A DNA stretch of 64,000 nucleotides from Gigantopelta aegis (taxonomy: Eukaryota; Mollusca; Gastropoda; Neomphalida; Peltospiridae). The notes beneath the pieces are model-generated. The model ran no database searches. It had not been told where the DNA came from and saw only the letters and a program-made list of their open reading frames with translations. Location of the stretch: positions 2,940,081 to 3,004,080 of the forward strand of contig NC_054703.1 in NCBI RefSeq assembly GCF_016097555.1. Direction: 5' to 3'. Position numbers and translations under genes: made by a program. Below, in pieces: positions 1-10,321 of the stretch (positions are counted from its first letter, which is position 1; each line of letters opens with the position of its first letter).

Positions 1-264
1 CGTGTATGCGCTGAGGCAATCTCACGTACACGTGTATGCACTAAGACAATCTCACGCGTGTATGCTCTAAGGCAATCTCACGTACACGTGTATGCTCTAA
101 GACAATCTCACACGTGTATGCTCTAAGGCAATCTCACGCGTGTATGCTCTAAGGCAATCTCACGCGTGTATGCTCTAAGGCAATCTCACACGTGTATGCT
201 CTAAGACAATCTCACGCGTGTATGCTCTAAGACAATCTCACACGTGTATGCTCTAAGGCAATCT
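1..264. repeat. Minisatellite, ~26-31 bp unit
   Basis: About ten tandem copies of a unit built around TGTATGCTCTAAGGCAATC, alternating between 'aagg' and 'aaga' variants and between CACG and CACGCG/CGTACACG spacers. It runs off the left edge of the window, so its true length is unknown. Confidence 0.95.
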
Positions 265-335
265 TAAAACAAATTACATTTAAACCACAAACCTCTTGTT
301 ATAACCTGAGGACCAAATATTACTTTTAAAAAAAA

Positions 336-535
336 GTTTGTTTGTTTAACGACACCACCAGAGCACATTGATTTATTAATCATCGGCTATTGGATGTCAA
401 ACATATGATAATTTTGACACAATCATAGAGAGGAAACCCGCTATATTTTTTACACCATCCGATAGACAGGATGGCACATACCATGGCCTTTGGTGGTGCA
501 CTGGCTGGAACGAGAAATAGCCCAATGGGCCCAAA
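336..535 (-). mobile_element. SINE-A, A2 tail, 5'-truncated
   Basis: Reads on the minus strand from the tail (GTTTAACGACACCACCAG) through the 'atcggctattggatgtcaaac' segment to the core (GAACGAGAAATAGCCCAATG). Part of the core and the whole tRNA head are missing. The small ORF that crosses it is not a gene. Confidence 0.85.
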
Positions 536-647
536 CATTACTAAAGACAATCGCAACATCCCAAAAGGCATACTAAAAATATTTGTATCCGAATCAAATC
601 TTTATTTCTCTATATAGAATTTTAAAGAACATGGTACATTTTTAAAG

Positions 648-905
648 TTTGTTTGTTTTGTTTAACGACACCACTGGAGCGCATTCATTGATTCATCATC
701 GACTACTGGATGTCAAACATTTGGTAATTATCACACGTAGTCATCAGAGGAAACCCGCTACATTTTTCCTAATGCAGAAAGGGATCTTTTATATGCACTT
801 TCCCACAGACATGAAAGCACATATCACGCCCTCTGACCAGTTGATGTACAGTTGAATGGATCCACCGATGTGGTTCGATCCTGCGGTGCAAGCACCTCAT
901 GGATT
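648..905 (-). mobile_element. SINE-A, A2 tail, diverged
   Basis: Same order of blocks as other A2 copies, on the minus strand. It ends in a head-like block containing GTTCGATCCT, which matches the B-box region of the A2-type tRNA head. Confidence 0.8.
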
Positions 906-1114
906 TTAAAGGGTAGATAAGAACAGTTTTATATGTAATATGACTGTGAATAAAGACATGTATACAAACCAGAATTTCTGCCAGAGGGTAAAATTACGTA
1001 ACCTAAAATATTGGAAATTATACTTTTTAAAAAGACAACAGTAAGAGACAGAACTACTGATTAAAAATTGTCAAAGCACATAAAATGTCCAATTTCAAAA
1101 CCCTTGAAAGAAAG

Positions 1115-1262
1115 CACAGGGCTGTACCCTGGGTGGCGGTGGGGGGTGGGGGGGGGGGGGGGGCACTACTTTTTATAAACAAATGAAACAATATACAAAT
1201 TAAACCCTGAGATGTGTATGCTATTTTCTGGAGTAAAGAAAAAAGTGAGATTCTCAGGAGGC
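1115..1262 (+). mobile_element. Short element of the 'CAGGGC-GTACCCTG' family, with G-tract
   Basis: Begins CAGGGCTGTACCCTG, contains a poly-G run, then 'actactttttataaacaaatg' and 'gtgagattctcagg'. The same blocks in the same order occur at 3,705-4,017, where both inverted ends are visible. Non-coding. Confidence 0.65.
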
Positions 1263-1308
1263 AACCATAGGTAAATATATCGTTTCATAACCCTGTTAGG
1301 CTATTTCT

Positions 1309-1509
1309 CGTACCACGACTGGTATATCAATGTTGGTGGTGTCTGCTATACTGCATGCAGGCATATAAAAGATCCTTTGCTACTAATGGAAACTATTAGC
1401 AGGTTTCCTTTCTAAGACTATATGTCAAAATTACCAAATGTTTAACATTCAATAGCCGTTGATTAATTAATCAATGTGCTCTAGTGGTGTCGTTAAACAA
1501 AACAAACTG
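1309..1509 (+). mobile_element. SINE-A, A2 tail, head-truncated
   Basis: Core (GGCTATTTCTCGT, ATATAAAAGATCC) followed by the complete A2 tail ending GTCGTTAAACAAAACAAAC. No A or B box remains. Confidence 0.85.
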
Positions 1510-2130
1510 TTTTTCTAGTTGTGTGAAAAACAGGAATCCGTAATCAACCGAGATGTTGCGAACACAGCCGAATTTCCCGAAAAGCTTGATGTTGGTTAGC
1601 AACACAATCACGTGTTCAAAATATTCTACACAACTATTTATTACTTTTATTATTCAAACCGCTATATATTGTATTTCCAAAAACAACAACAATGCCAGAA
1701 TAAAAATGCTAAATAGTATAAAATGTGTTAAATGAAAGTTTTATTTTCTTTAAACTGTTTAGTCATTTATATTGTAAAAACGTAATAGCGTTTTAGAATA
1801 TAGTATCTACCGACAAGTGCCCCTTTTCGTTTTAATAATTATGTCAACACTAAATTGATAAATATGGTATCATAATTCAGTTGTTTTCGCGGTAAGTAAT
1901 GCAAATCATAAGTTATTGATCTCCGTCCGTCAGTGATTGTTACATATGTATTTTCAGTGTCTACAGTAAAGTAAGTACTAACGTTATCTGTTTGACAGAT
2001 TGTGTAGGCTACGAAGTGTCAAAAGTTTTGAGAATTCTCAGCAGTCAGAATTTCACTTTTCAACATGCTGTTGATGCAACACTTTCGATCATTTATGCAT
2101 AATAAACGCAACCGTTATTACTTTGATGCG
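1510..2130. other. AT-rich spacer, nothing recognised
   Basis: No repeat block shared with the rest of the window, no exon-like GC peak and only two ~60-codon open frames with no bias. It lies upstream of the first recognised coding exon and could hold a 5' UTR exon or promoter, but no signal supports one. Confidence 0.5.
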
Positions 2131-2136
2131 TTCTTA

Positions 2137-2335
2137 TTTTCGTGCTTATATACAATTAAGGTACAAGCACGCTATCCTGGGCTCACACCTCAGCTATTTG
2201 GGCTGTATGCCCAGGACAGTGGGTTAGTTGTTAGTGAGAGTTGTTAGTGAGAGAGATCTCTGCACAGGCCTTAACTACAAGCCTACCAGATTGCGAACCC
2301 TAAGGTCTGAAGGCTTAACCACTACCGGCTTAAGC
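2137..2335 (-). mobile_element. SINE-B, minus strand
   Basis: Contains the SINE-B body (CCTGGGCTCACACCTCAGC, CCCAGGACAGTGGGTTAG) and a diverged tRNA head (GGCTTAACCACTACCGGC). Full-length relatives sit at 2,867, 9,534 and 22,349. Confidence 0.8.
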
Positions 2336-2412
2336 CTGTTGGTATTACAGATTACAATTAAGGTCCATTCATTTCTTTCATTCGTTTATTGTTATTTTCT
2401 GCTTATATCCAA

Positions 2413-2824
2413 TTAAAGGGGCATACCATAGTTTCAACCCGTGAAAATTAACACTAAGTTTAGTTAATCTACAAACCTGTAACACATTTGGATAAAGGTT
2501 CAATTGAGTGAAACATGAGTCTGTGACTTTGAAATGGTGAAATACGCTCTAAAAATAGACTAAAACTGGACTCCATAACTGTTACTTCTCAGAGGCACGT
2601 GCATTTTTTAAAATATGAGAAATGCATTTTGTGATATTAAAAACACCAAGATAACCAAAAACACTTCAAATGTACGGAAATGGATAATCTAAACAATAAA
2701 ATCTCAGTAAAGTATGATTTCAGTTATCAAAAATGGCTCTAATAGTAAAAAATATACCTTAATGTTATACTTTAATAGTAAAAAATGTGCATTAACATTT
2801 AAAAACTAGGGTATGTCTCTTTAA
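2413..2824 (-). mobile_element. TTAA-flanked TIR element, family D
   Basis: Bounded by TTAA at 2,413-2,416 and 2,821-2,824. The ends are inverted (AGGGGCATACCATAG at left, CTAGGGTATGTCTCT at right). The interior shares blocks with the copies at 18,531, 19,014, 19,939 and 43,068, in opposite orientation. No coding capacity. A TTAA target suggests mobilisation by a piggyBac-type transposase (inference). Confidence 0.8.
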
Positions 2825-2866
2825 GGCAAGCTTCTATTCTATTCATTTTAACCCTCCACTGGCCTC

Positions 2867-3102
2867 GGTGGTGTCGTGGTTAAGCCATCGGACATACGGC
2901 TGGTAGGTACTGGGTTCGTAGTCCGGTACTGGCTCCCACCTAGAGCGAGTGTTAAGACCACTATATACCCTCGATCTTCTCTCTCACTAACAACTAACAA
3001 CTAACCTACTGTCCTGAACACACAGCCCACATAGCAGAGGTGTGTGTGTGCCCAGGACAGCGTGCTTGAACCATTTGATATAAGCATGAAAGTAAGTTGA
3101 AA
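2867..3102 (+). mobile_element. SINE-B, plus strand, near full length
   Basis: tRNA-like head with an A-box region (GTCGTGGTTAAGCC) and B box (GGGTTCGTAGTCC), then the B body and a 3' end reading 'ataagcatgaaagtaagttg'. Best plus-strand copy for seeing the pol III promoter order. Confidence 0.85.
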
Positions 3103-3459
3103 TGAGTTCGACCCGTACGCCCCCCCCCCCCCCCCCCATTCAATGGTTAGGGTAGTTTTAGGTATAGGGTTAGGGTTAGTCTTTAGAGCCTGTGATATAG
3201 AGGTGTACGCAGGGCTGGATTTAGACCTTGAGGGGCCTGGGGCAGGGGGGCCCGGGGCACTTTAGGTTCGGGGGCACCTCAACATAGAAATCCTCAACAT
3301 AGAAATTAAATTACAGAACAAATAAAAAAAATAAACTAATTTTATAATTATTACATTTTTTAAAATAAAAGTAGTCCTTAGCTGGGACGCCCCTCTGGCA
3401 GGGGTGCTCGGGGCAGTTGCCCCCTTATAAAACCGCCACTGGAGTTACGGGTCGAACTC
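3103..3459. mobile_element. Inverted-repeat element containing a nested short element
   Basis: GAGTTCGACCCGTACGCC at 3,103 is mirrored by GTTACGGGTCGAACTC ending near 3,459. Between them lies a C-tract, two telomere-like TTAGGG units, and a nested element at about 3,211-3,441 running from CAGGGCTGGATTTAG to AACCGCCACTG (hAT-like ends). Confidence 0.55.
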
Positions 3460-3704
3460 TTTCCTAATTGTAACCCTCCTTCCTGTCCCTAACTTAGCCA
3501 CAGGTGAAAGTCAGAGTTTAATCCCAGGATGGGCGTGTCTGAAACCTTCGTAGTACATGAACACGTACAAAGACTTCACTCACTCACTCACTATTCATTT
3601 GCAATTTCAGGGAACAAACACCCCCCCCCCCCCCCCCCAATCCCAGGTCAACTTACTGGCCATGCCAGAGATCAGACCTGGGACGGGTATATGAGTTATG
3701 AGTC

Positions 3705-4017
3705 AGGGCCGTACCCTGATCAAAATCCTGGGGTGGGGGGGGGGGGGGGCACTACTTTTTATAAACAAATGAAACATTCAATGGCATAGCATGGGTGGGG
3801 CACAAAATTCTGGACTGGTGGAAGGGATGCAGGGAGTGTTAACGGTCCACTGGTTAGGGGGCGCAATACTTGTCTTGCCCTGTGCACTGGCAACCCACTC
3901 TAGGCCCTACACCACTGGAAACACGATACAAATTAAACCTTGAGATCATCTCAATCTGATGTGTATGCTTTTTTCTGGAGTAAAAAAAGAAGTGAGATTC
4001 TCAGGGGGGTAACGGCC
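3705..4017 (+). mobile_element. Short TIR element (CAGGGCCGTA...TAACGGCCCTG) with nested insertion
   Basis: Inverted ends CAGGGCCGTACCCTG and GTAACGGCCCTG. A second element is inserted at about 3,778-3,923; removing it restores the block order seen at 1,115-1,262. hAT-like by its ends (inference). The ORF across it is driven by its poly-G run. Confidence 0.7.
3778..3923 (-). mobile_element. hAT-like MITE, nested
   Basis: Reverse-complement relative of the element at 5,588-5,741: shared blocks include 'ttctggactggtggaaggga' and a 'taacggtccactggttaggg' stretch. Flanked by GAAACA on both sides, compatible with a target duplication. Confidence 0.7.
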
Positions 4018-4183
4018 CTGCGAGTTCAAGTCTGAGGGAAACCTCTCCAAACTGGACAACCACAGGACAAAGTAAAAAGGCATAAGTGTATGGGGTGGGG
4101 GGGGGGTGGGGGAGCAACATTATTATTAATACAATTAATAATATTTTTTCCCAATCCTGTCTACACAGTAGTCTTATTGTGCA

Positions 4184-4409
4184 GTGGCATAGGAAGTGAG
4201 GGGTCACGGGGGCCTTGCCCCCTCCAATCAAACTTAATTTTTTTAAACTATTAAATTTTATAACATCATATATACATATATATATATATATATATACACA
4301 TACATATATATATACACATACATATATATATATATATATATCTATACACATACATATATACATACATATATATATACACATACATATATACATATATATA
4401 TTTATATAC

Positions 4410-4485
<76 letters not shown>

Positions 4486-4621
4486 ATATATACATACATA
4501 TATACATACATATATACATACATATATATATACACATACATATATACATACATATATACATACACATACATATATACATACATATATATATATACACGTA
4601 CATATATACATATATATATAC

Positions 4622-4712
<91 letters not shown>

Positions 4713-4812
4713 TACATATATACTTACATAGTGTGGGTTGCCCCCCTCCTCCAAATATCCCAAATATGGGATGCCTACCCCCCATAAAAAATATAATTCT
4801 GGTTACGCCAGT
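4184..4812. mobile_element. hAT-like short element hosting a TA/CATA microsatellite
   Basis: Left end CAGTGGCATAGGAAG and right end CTGGTTACGCCAGTG are inverted copies. Between them, 4,268-4,732 is a (TA)n/(CATA)n microsatellite. The long open frames of alternating I/Y/C/M residues on both strands are low-complexity artefacts. Confidence 0.7.
4268..4732. repeat. (TA)n / (CATA)n microsatellite
   Basis: 465 bp of alternating purine-pyrimidine sequence made of TA and CATA units in irregular blocks. Confidence 0.97.
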
Positions 4813-4925
4813 GTTGTTATGTATGACCCTACACAGTCTCGTAGGAAGCTTGTAAGCTTCTTTTTTTTTACACATTAATGTTTGCCATTGTAACCAAAAT
4901 GTAATATAGAGTTTGCACCCGATCC

Positions 4926-4942
4926 GTCAGTGCCCCCCCCCC
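4926..4942. repeat. C homopolymer tract
   Basis: A run of about 14 C flanked by C-rich sequence, ~100 bp upstream of exon 1. Confidence 0.8.
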
Positions 4943-5045
4943 CCCCTGCCCCCACCCCCACTCCCAAAGTCGTTCCTACGGGCCTGCTATAGAAGTACTT
5001 TAAACAGAATTAATCTGCTTTTCATAAATTTTTGTATTTTGACAG

Positions 5046-5209
5046 GAAGTGACATCACCATGTCGATGTATATCAGCAGTGTGTCTCTCATGGACCGAGG
5101 CGACGGACCCGCTCAAGCGGTGATTGACCGTAACGCTCGGTCGCTCGCACAGAGAATCGCAGACGACACCAAACAGGAACTGGAGAAAGTGCTCGGACGT
5201 GTGGACAAT
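5046..5209 (+). CDS. Exon 1 of coiled-coil gene (coding from 5,060)
   Basis: Acceptor 'ttgtattttgacag' ends at 5,045. ATG at 5,060 lies in a strong context (ATCACCATGT). It encodes residues 1-50, beginning MSMYISSVSLMDRGDG and ending KVLGRVDN, with an R/D/E/K-rich amphipathic second half. The donor is GTTAGT at 5,210, phase 0. The frame stays open upstream to 4,913, so the exon could also be internal; the Kozak match is why I place the start here. GC is clearly higher than in the flanks. An upstream exon with 5' UTR must exist but was not found. Confidence 0.78.
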
Positions 5210-5509
5210 GTTAGTTTTGTTTCTAAATTTTTACTTACAGTCCGTCCCACAGGGAATGCCTTTTTTCATACTATGAAATTTATTACAAGTTATTTATTTT
5301 TGGGCCGATTGATTTGTAAATTTCACACAAAAATAGTATTTTTTTGTTATTTCCAAAACACTTTTCTTTTTACGTCAAACCAAATTGAAATTATTTACAA
5401 AAAACATTATTTTAGAATTTTGGGACGGACTATAAATAGATTTTTTTTCTTAAATGTTTTACTTAAATACATGTATTTTGTTAATAGTGGTGTTCTAAAA
5501 AAATATTGT

Positions 5510-5940
5510 TTTGTTTGACAACACCACTAGAGCAAATTGATTTATTAATCAACGGCTATTGGTTGTCAAACATTTGGTACATATAGTCAGTGGCGTAGTG
5601 TGGGTTGCCAATGCCTGGGGCAAGGCAAGTATTGGGCCTCCTAACCAGTGGACTGTTAGCATTCCCCCGAGTCCCTTCCACCAGTCCAGAATTTTGTGCC
5701 TAGGACAACAGCCCCAGTGGCCCTTCCCACACTACGCACTGAATATAGTCTTAGAGAGGAAACCCACTACTTTTTTTATTAGTAGCAAGGGATCTTTTAT
5801 ATGCACCGTCCAACAGACAGGATAGTACATACCACTGTGTTTGATATACCAGTCGTGGTGCACTGGCTGAAACGAGAAATAGTCTAATGGGCCCACCGAC
5901 GGGGATCGATCCTAGACCAACCACGCATCAGGGGGCTAAG
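5510..5940 (-). mobile_element. SINE-A, A2 tail, split by a nested MITE
   Basis: Tail and 'tggttgtcaaacatttggta' block at 5,510-5,587, then a nested element (5,588-5,741), then the rest of the core and head to about 5,940 (GGGGATCGATCC B box). Confidence 0.85.
5588..5741 (+). mobile_element. hAT-like MITE nested in a SINE
   Basis: Inverted ends CAGTGGCGTAGTGTGGG and CCCACACTACGCACTG. Flanked by ATATAGTC on both sides (5,581-5,588 and 5,743-5,750), an 8-bp duplication typical of hAT transposition. 154 bp, no coding capacity. A relative is nested at 3,778. Confidence 0.85.
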
Positions 5941-5999
5941 TCCTGTCCCTTATAGTGGTGTGCTAAAATTGTAATGATTCATTAATAAGTACTTGGATG

Positions 6000-6325
6000 A
6001 GGGGCGGAACGTAGCCCAGTGGTACAGCGTTCGCTCAATGTGCAGTCGGTGTGAGATCGATCCCCATTGGTGGGCCCATTGGGCTATTTCTCGTTCCAGC
6101 CAGTGCACCACGACTGGTATACCAAAGGCCATGATATGTACTACCCTGTCTGTGGGATGATGCATATAAAAGATCCCTTGCTGCTAATTGGAAAGAGTAG
6201 CCCATGAAGTGGTGACAGCGGGTTTCCTCTCTCAATACCTGTGTGGTCCTTAACCATGTCTGATGTCATATAACCGTAAATAATATGTGTTGAGTGTGTC
6301 GTTAAATGAAATATTTCCTTCCTAT
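6000..6325 (+). mobile_element. SINE-A, full length, A1 tail
   Basis: Contains A box (GTAGCCCAGTGGTACAGC), B box (GAGATCGATCCCC), core and A1 tail ending GTCGTTAAATGAAATATTTCC. One of the more complete copies. Confidence 0.9.
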
Positions 6326-6558
6326 TGGTCTATTTCTCATTCAAGCCAGTGAGTGCACCACGACTGGTATATCAAAAGCTGTGGTATGTGCTATCCTGTC
6401 TGTCGGTTGGTGCATATAAAAGATCCCTCGCTACAATTGGAAAAATTTAGGTGTTTCTTTCAAAATATATGTGAAAATTACCAAATGTTTGAAATCCAAT
6501 AACCGATGATTAATAAATCAGTGTGCTCTAGTGGTGTTGTTAAACAAAACAAACCAAC
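6326..6558 (+). mobile_element. SINE-A, head-truncated, A2 tail
   Basis: Starts in the core directly after the previous SINE and ends GTTAAACAAAACAAACC. The two tails lie in tandem on the same strand. Confidence 0.85.
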
Positions 6559-7105
6559 TGAGAATGGATGGGTTCCAGCACCCTAATACTAATGATTAAT
6601 AACAAAAGCCATACATAATACCACATTATTTTCTTTTTGACCATTTTATTACATTGTTCTTATGAGAATTACAATATCAATACTATCTATAACATAGTCT
6701 TAGCATCCAGTATTTATAACATTGTAACACAATATTACTACAATATAAAACAATATTACTACATTGTAACACAATATTATTTTAATACACTGTTAGATAT
6801 TACACTTTCTTTTTTTTAAATAAACATTTATGTGTACAGTTGAATGAATGGCAATTTTTGTGCTTATATTTGAATAGAAGATTTTTTTTTTTTGCATATG
6901 TGATTATTTTTATAATTCACTAAAAAGTACTGTAGTGTTTTGGCTCCCTGTTTAGGTGGAGGGGTAGGGGAGATGTGTGATGTTTACCCAAATTAAACAA
7001 AATACATTGTAGAAATACATCTGAATTGCCAGGCTACAATTCGAAACACTTTGATTGATTACAAATAAATATAAACATAAATTTTACTTGTTTACAGATA
7101 TTCTT
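6559..7105. other. AT-rich intron 1 sequence, no repeat recognised
   Basis: Contains a short run of ACAATATTACTACA-like imperfect repeats at 6,660-6,800 and T-tracts. No exon-like segment. Confidence 0.5.
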
Positions 7106-7106
7106 G

Positions 7107-7560
7107 ACTCACTGGTATATATCAAAGGATGTGGTATGTGCTGTCTTGTGTGGGGATCCTTGCTACTAGTGGGAAAAATGTAGCAGGTTTCCTCTCTAAG
7201 ACTAGATGTCGGAATTTATCAACTGTTTGTCATCCAATAGCCAATGATGAATTTTTTTGTTTTTTCATTTTAACTTTGTTTTCATGCATATATCCAATTA
7301 AAGTTCAAGCACACTGTCCTGGGCACACACCTCAGCTATCTGGGTAGTTTGTCCAGGACAGTGGGTTAGTTGGTTAGTGAAAGAGAAGAGGGTGTGGTGG
7401 TGTTACACCTACCCACTGAGTTGTTAAAACTCGCTCTGTGTGGGTGGGAGCCGGTACCGGGCTACGAACCCTGTACCTACCAGCCTTATGTCCGATGGCT
7501 TAAGTACGACACAGCCAAGGTCGGTCATTGATGAATAAGTCAATGTGCTCTATTTTAATT
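7107..7560. mobile_element. SINE-A (A2) interrupted by a SINE-B
   Basis: The plus-strand A2 copy runs 7,107 to about 7,250 and resumes at about 7,528 (TGAATAAGTCAATGTGCTC). A minus-strand SINE-B occupies the gap. TGATGAAT on both sides is a short target duplication, so SINE-B arrived after SINE-A. Confidence 0.8.
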
Positions 7561-7764
7561 TATTAACTATTTAATATCTATTTTCTTTATGTACTCATGA
7601 AAACTAACCCAAACCCAAGCCTATTTACATCAGTTCTATCATCTACACTGGAGGAACAGCTACAGTTAACATTTATCCCACACAATCGATTACTGATTCT
7701 TATAATGGATCATCACACCATAATAAGCCAGTCCGATCAATTTTCGATTGTAATCATTAGGTTG

Positions 7765-8770
7765 AGAAAGAAAGAAAGAAATGTTTTATTTAACAACACA
7801 CTCAACACCTTTTATTTACCGTATATTGCCGTGTATTAGCCGACTTTTGAAGTCTAGAAATACCTTCCAAAAGAAGAGAGTCGGCTTATACATGGAGGCA
7901 ACAAATTGGAGCATAAAATTCCGATGGAAAATACTCCCGAATTAAGCTCATTATTAACATCACCGACTGAAAAAAAATAACATGAATTTTAGGACAATAA
8001 TTACTCCCACTATTGTCACATGACCATACCATATACAGTGAACAGCTGCAGTCACGGACCGCATGATCTTTTGTTTCTGTGTGTGTGTGGTGGGGGATTA
8101 AATGTGCCTCAATGATTTTACTTTTTGCTGTCCAGTGAATAAATTAATTACTTGTGTGCAGTGATATGTTGTTACAGCTTGAATTATTTATTTTTCTGTT
8201 ATGCTTTATTAGTTCTAAATTAATTTTCACGGCATGTTAGATGTTAGCATTGACTGCAATCGCGATTACCGTTTTTGTAATAATTAAAGGGAAAACAAAT
8301 ATAATGAACATGAAAAGCACAAGTCTATTTGTTGACAGTATTATTGAAATCGATACAACATAAAGGTGGAAAAAAGATGACTTCGGCTTATACACAATGC
8401 CGATGATTTTGTACTAGATATTTAGGGTCAAACTAAGAGGTCGGCTTATCCAAGGAGTCGGCTAATACACGGCAATATACGGTACGGTTATATGGCATCA
8501 GACATATGGTTAAAGACCACACAGATAATGAGAGAGGAAACCCACTGTCACCACTTCATGGGCTACTCTTTTTTTCGATTAGCAGCAAAGGATCTTTTAT
8601 ATGCACCATCCCACAGACAGGGTAGTACATACCACGGCCTTTTGATATACCAGTCGTGGTCCACTGGCTGGAACGAGAAATAGCCCAATGGGCCCACCGA
8701 CGGGGATCGATCCCAGACCGACTGCGCATAGAGCGAGCGCTTTACCACTGGGCTACATCTCGCCCCTGCT
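7765..8770 (-). mobile_element. SINE-A, A1 tail, minus strand, split by a TIR element
   Basis: Tail part 7,765-7,818 (GAAATGTTTTATTTAAC) and body 8,483-8,770 down to the tRNA head (CCACTGGGCTACATC). The 664 bp in between is a MITE that duplicated a TA in the SINE. Confidence 0.9.
7819..8482. mobile_element. TA-target MITE with 27-bp perfect inverted ends
   Basis: Left end CCGTATATTGCCGTGTATTA (continuing GCCGAC) has an exact inverted copy ending at 8,482. TA at 7,817-7,818 is repeated at 8,483-8,484. The interior is AT-rich with repeats of the TCGGCTTATAC motif near the ends. No transposase frame. Termini and TA target fit a Tc1/mariner or pogo-type non-autonomous element (inference). Confidence 0.9.
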
Positions 8771-9385
8771 ATTTATAATAAAGTTGAATGACAGCTTAAA
8801 CCCTGAGTGCCTACATGTATATATAACTCACCTCCAGAAATAGCCCAATGGGCCCACCGACGGGGATCGATCCCAGACCGACCGCACAGCGAGCGCTTTA
8901 CCACTGGGCTACATCTCGCCCCTGCTATTTATAATAAAGTTGAATGACAGCTTAAACCCTGAGTGCCAACATACATAGCCCAATGGGCCCACCGACGGGA
9001 TCGATCCCAGAACGACTGCGCATAGAGCGAGCGCTTTACCACTGGGCTACATCTCGCCCCTGCTATTTATAATAAAGTTGAATGACAGCTTAAACCCTGA
9101 GTGCCTACATGTATATATAACTCACCTCCAGAAATAGCCCAATGGGCCCACCGACGGGGATCGATCCCAGACCGACTGCGCATAGAGCGAGCGCTTTACC
9201 ACTGGGCTACATCTCGCCCCTGCTATTTATAATAAAGTTGAATGACAGCTTAAACCCTGAGTGCCTACATGTATATATAACTCACCTCCAGAAATAGCCC
9301 AATCGGCCCACCGACGGGGATCGATCCCAGACCGACCGCACAGCGAGCGAGCGAGTGCTGTACCACTGGGCTACGTCCAGCCCCC
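8677..9385 (-). repeat. Tandem array of SINE-A tRNA heads, ~160 bp unit, 5 copies
   Basis: TAGCCCAATGGGCC recurs at 8,681, 8,841, 8,976, 9,135 and 9,295 (spacing 160, 135, 159, 160). Each unit carries a complete head with B box and A box on the minus strand plus a unique spacer 'gttgaatgacagcttaaacc'. The head of the SINE at 7,765-8,770 has been amplified along with its flank. Confidence 0.9.
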
Positions 9386-9454
9386 ATTAGGTTGTGTGTT
9401 GTTATAGGACCATGTGTGTTTGACAGTTTAAAGAATGTTATTGTTTATTTCCAG

Positions 9455-9523
9455 GTGGTTGGATCGTACGAAATGACTACTGACATTTATGGGTCTTCCA
9501 ATCTGGAGTATGTTAATGACTTG
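9455..9523 (+). CDS. Exon 2 of coiled-coil gene
   Basis: Acceptor 'tgtttatttccag' and donor GTAAGT, phase 0 at both ends. Encodes 23 residues (51-73), starting VVGSYEMTTDIYGSS. Two tyrosines and an acidic tail, no coiled coil. The donor is embedded in the target-site duplication of the SINE that starts 11 bases into the intron. Confidence 0.8.
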
Positions 9524-9533
9524 GTAAGTGCAT

Positions 9534-9809
9534 TCATTCATTCATTCATTTCAACTTATTTCCATGCTTATATCCAATTAAGGTTCAAGCACACTGTCCT
9601 GGGCACACACCTCAGCTATCTGTCCAGGCCAGTGAGTTAGTTGGTTATTTGGTTAGTGGTTAGTGAGAGAGAAGAGGGTGTAGTGGCCTTACACCTACCC
9701 ATTGAGCTCTTAAGAACTCTCTCACTGGGTTAGAGCCGGTACCGGGCTGCGAACCCTGTACCTACCAGCCTGTAGTCTGATGGCTTAACCACTGCGCCAC
9801 CGAGGCTGG
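9534..9809 (-). mobile_element. SINE-B, full length, inserted at the exon 2 donor
   Basis: Minus-strand SINE-B with A box (TGGCGCAGTGGTTAAGCC) and B box (GGGTTCGCAGCCC) intact on that strand and a (CATT)n 3' tail. Flanked by TGGTAAGTGCAT at 9,522-9,533 and 9,810-9,821, a perfect 12-bp target duplication spanning the splice donor. Confidence 0.92.
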
Positions 9810-9851
9810 TGGTAAGTGCATGAGTTTTAACTCCGAATCAATGAATGGATA

Positions 9852-10260
9852 CAGGTAGCACTAAACCAAATAACTTCCGGCTGGGTTAAAGTTTGAGGTG
9901 CACCAAAATTTTGATAGAGAAGTTAACACCACAAGTCCTGTAATTGGTTATAAATGTGAGTGTTTTGGTTGTAAAAAATTTTTTTGGCTAAAACTGTATG
10001 CAATTTTATTTCTTCTAGTACCACTGTGTCATGTAGCCTTGTGCTTGAAACATGTATGGGGTACCTGTAAAAAAAAAGTACTCAAATTTTGTGCGAAACT
10101 AGTTATACCGAAAATGAGCCATGAAAAGTACAATTTTCTTCAGTTAATACTTTGAGGTAGGGGTTGTAGTACTGATATTTATGGGTCATAGTTTGGTTCA
10201 TATATTGCATATAGTGTTTTAAAACACAAACGTTAACATGGTCGCCTATGGGAGTTTATT
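9852..10260 (+). mobile_element. Family C interspersed repeat
   Basis: Begins GTAGCACTAAACCAAATAAC and contains 'aagtcctgtaattggttata', 'gaaacatgtatggggtacct' and 'ttttgtgcgaaactag'. Other copies: 35,996 (+), 52,580 (-), 59,952 (+, truncated). No inverted ends or tRNA boxes identified; class unknown. Confidence 0.8.
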
Positions 10261-10321
10261 TGGTATAGTCTTACCTACACTATTTATACTTAGTAGTTGT
10301 ATTGTAATAAGAATCAAAATG

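Noticed and set aside
3160..3182. Telomere-like TTAGGG repeats
   Set aside because: Only two clean units (AGGGTTAGGGTTAG) amid diverged ones; too short to call an interstitial telomere.
4001..4875. Overlapping open frames up to 238 codons on both strands
   Set aside because: They are translations of a TA/CATA microsatellite (alternating I, Y, M, C, V, H, T), present in several frames at once.
5060..5518. Long exon 1 continuing to 5,518
   Set aside because: The frame stays open past the donor, but composition switches to F/I/Y-rich intronic translation at 5,210, and the spliced phase fits exon 2.
9898..10155. 85-codon ORF with cysteines
   Set aside because: It lies entirely inside repeat family C, whose other copies do not keep the frame.
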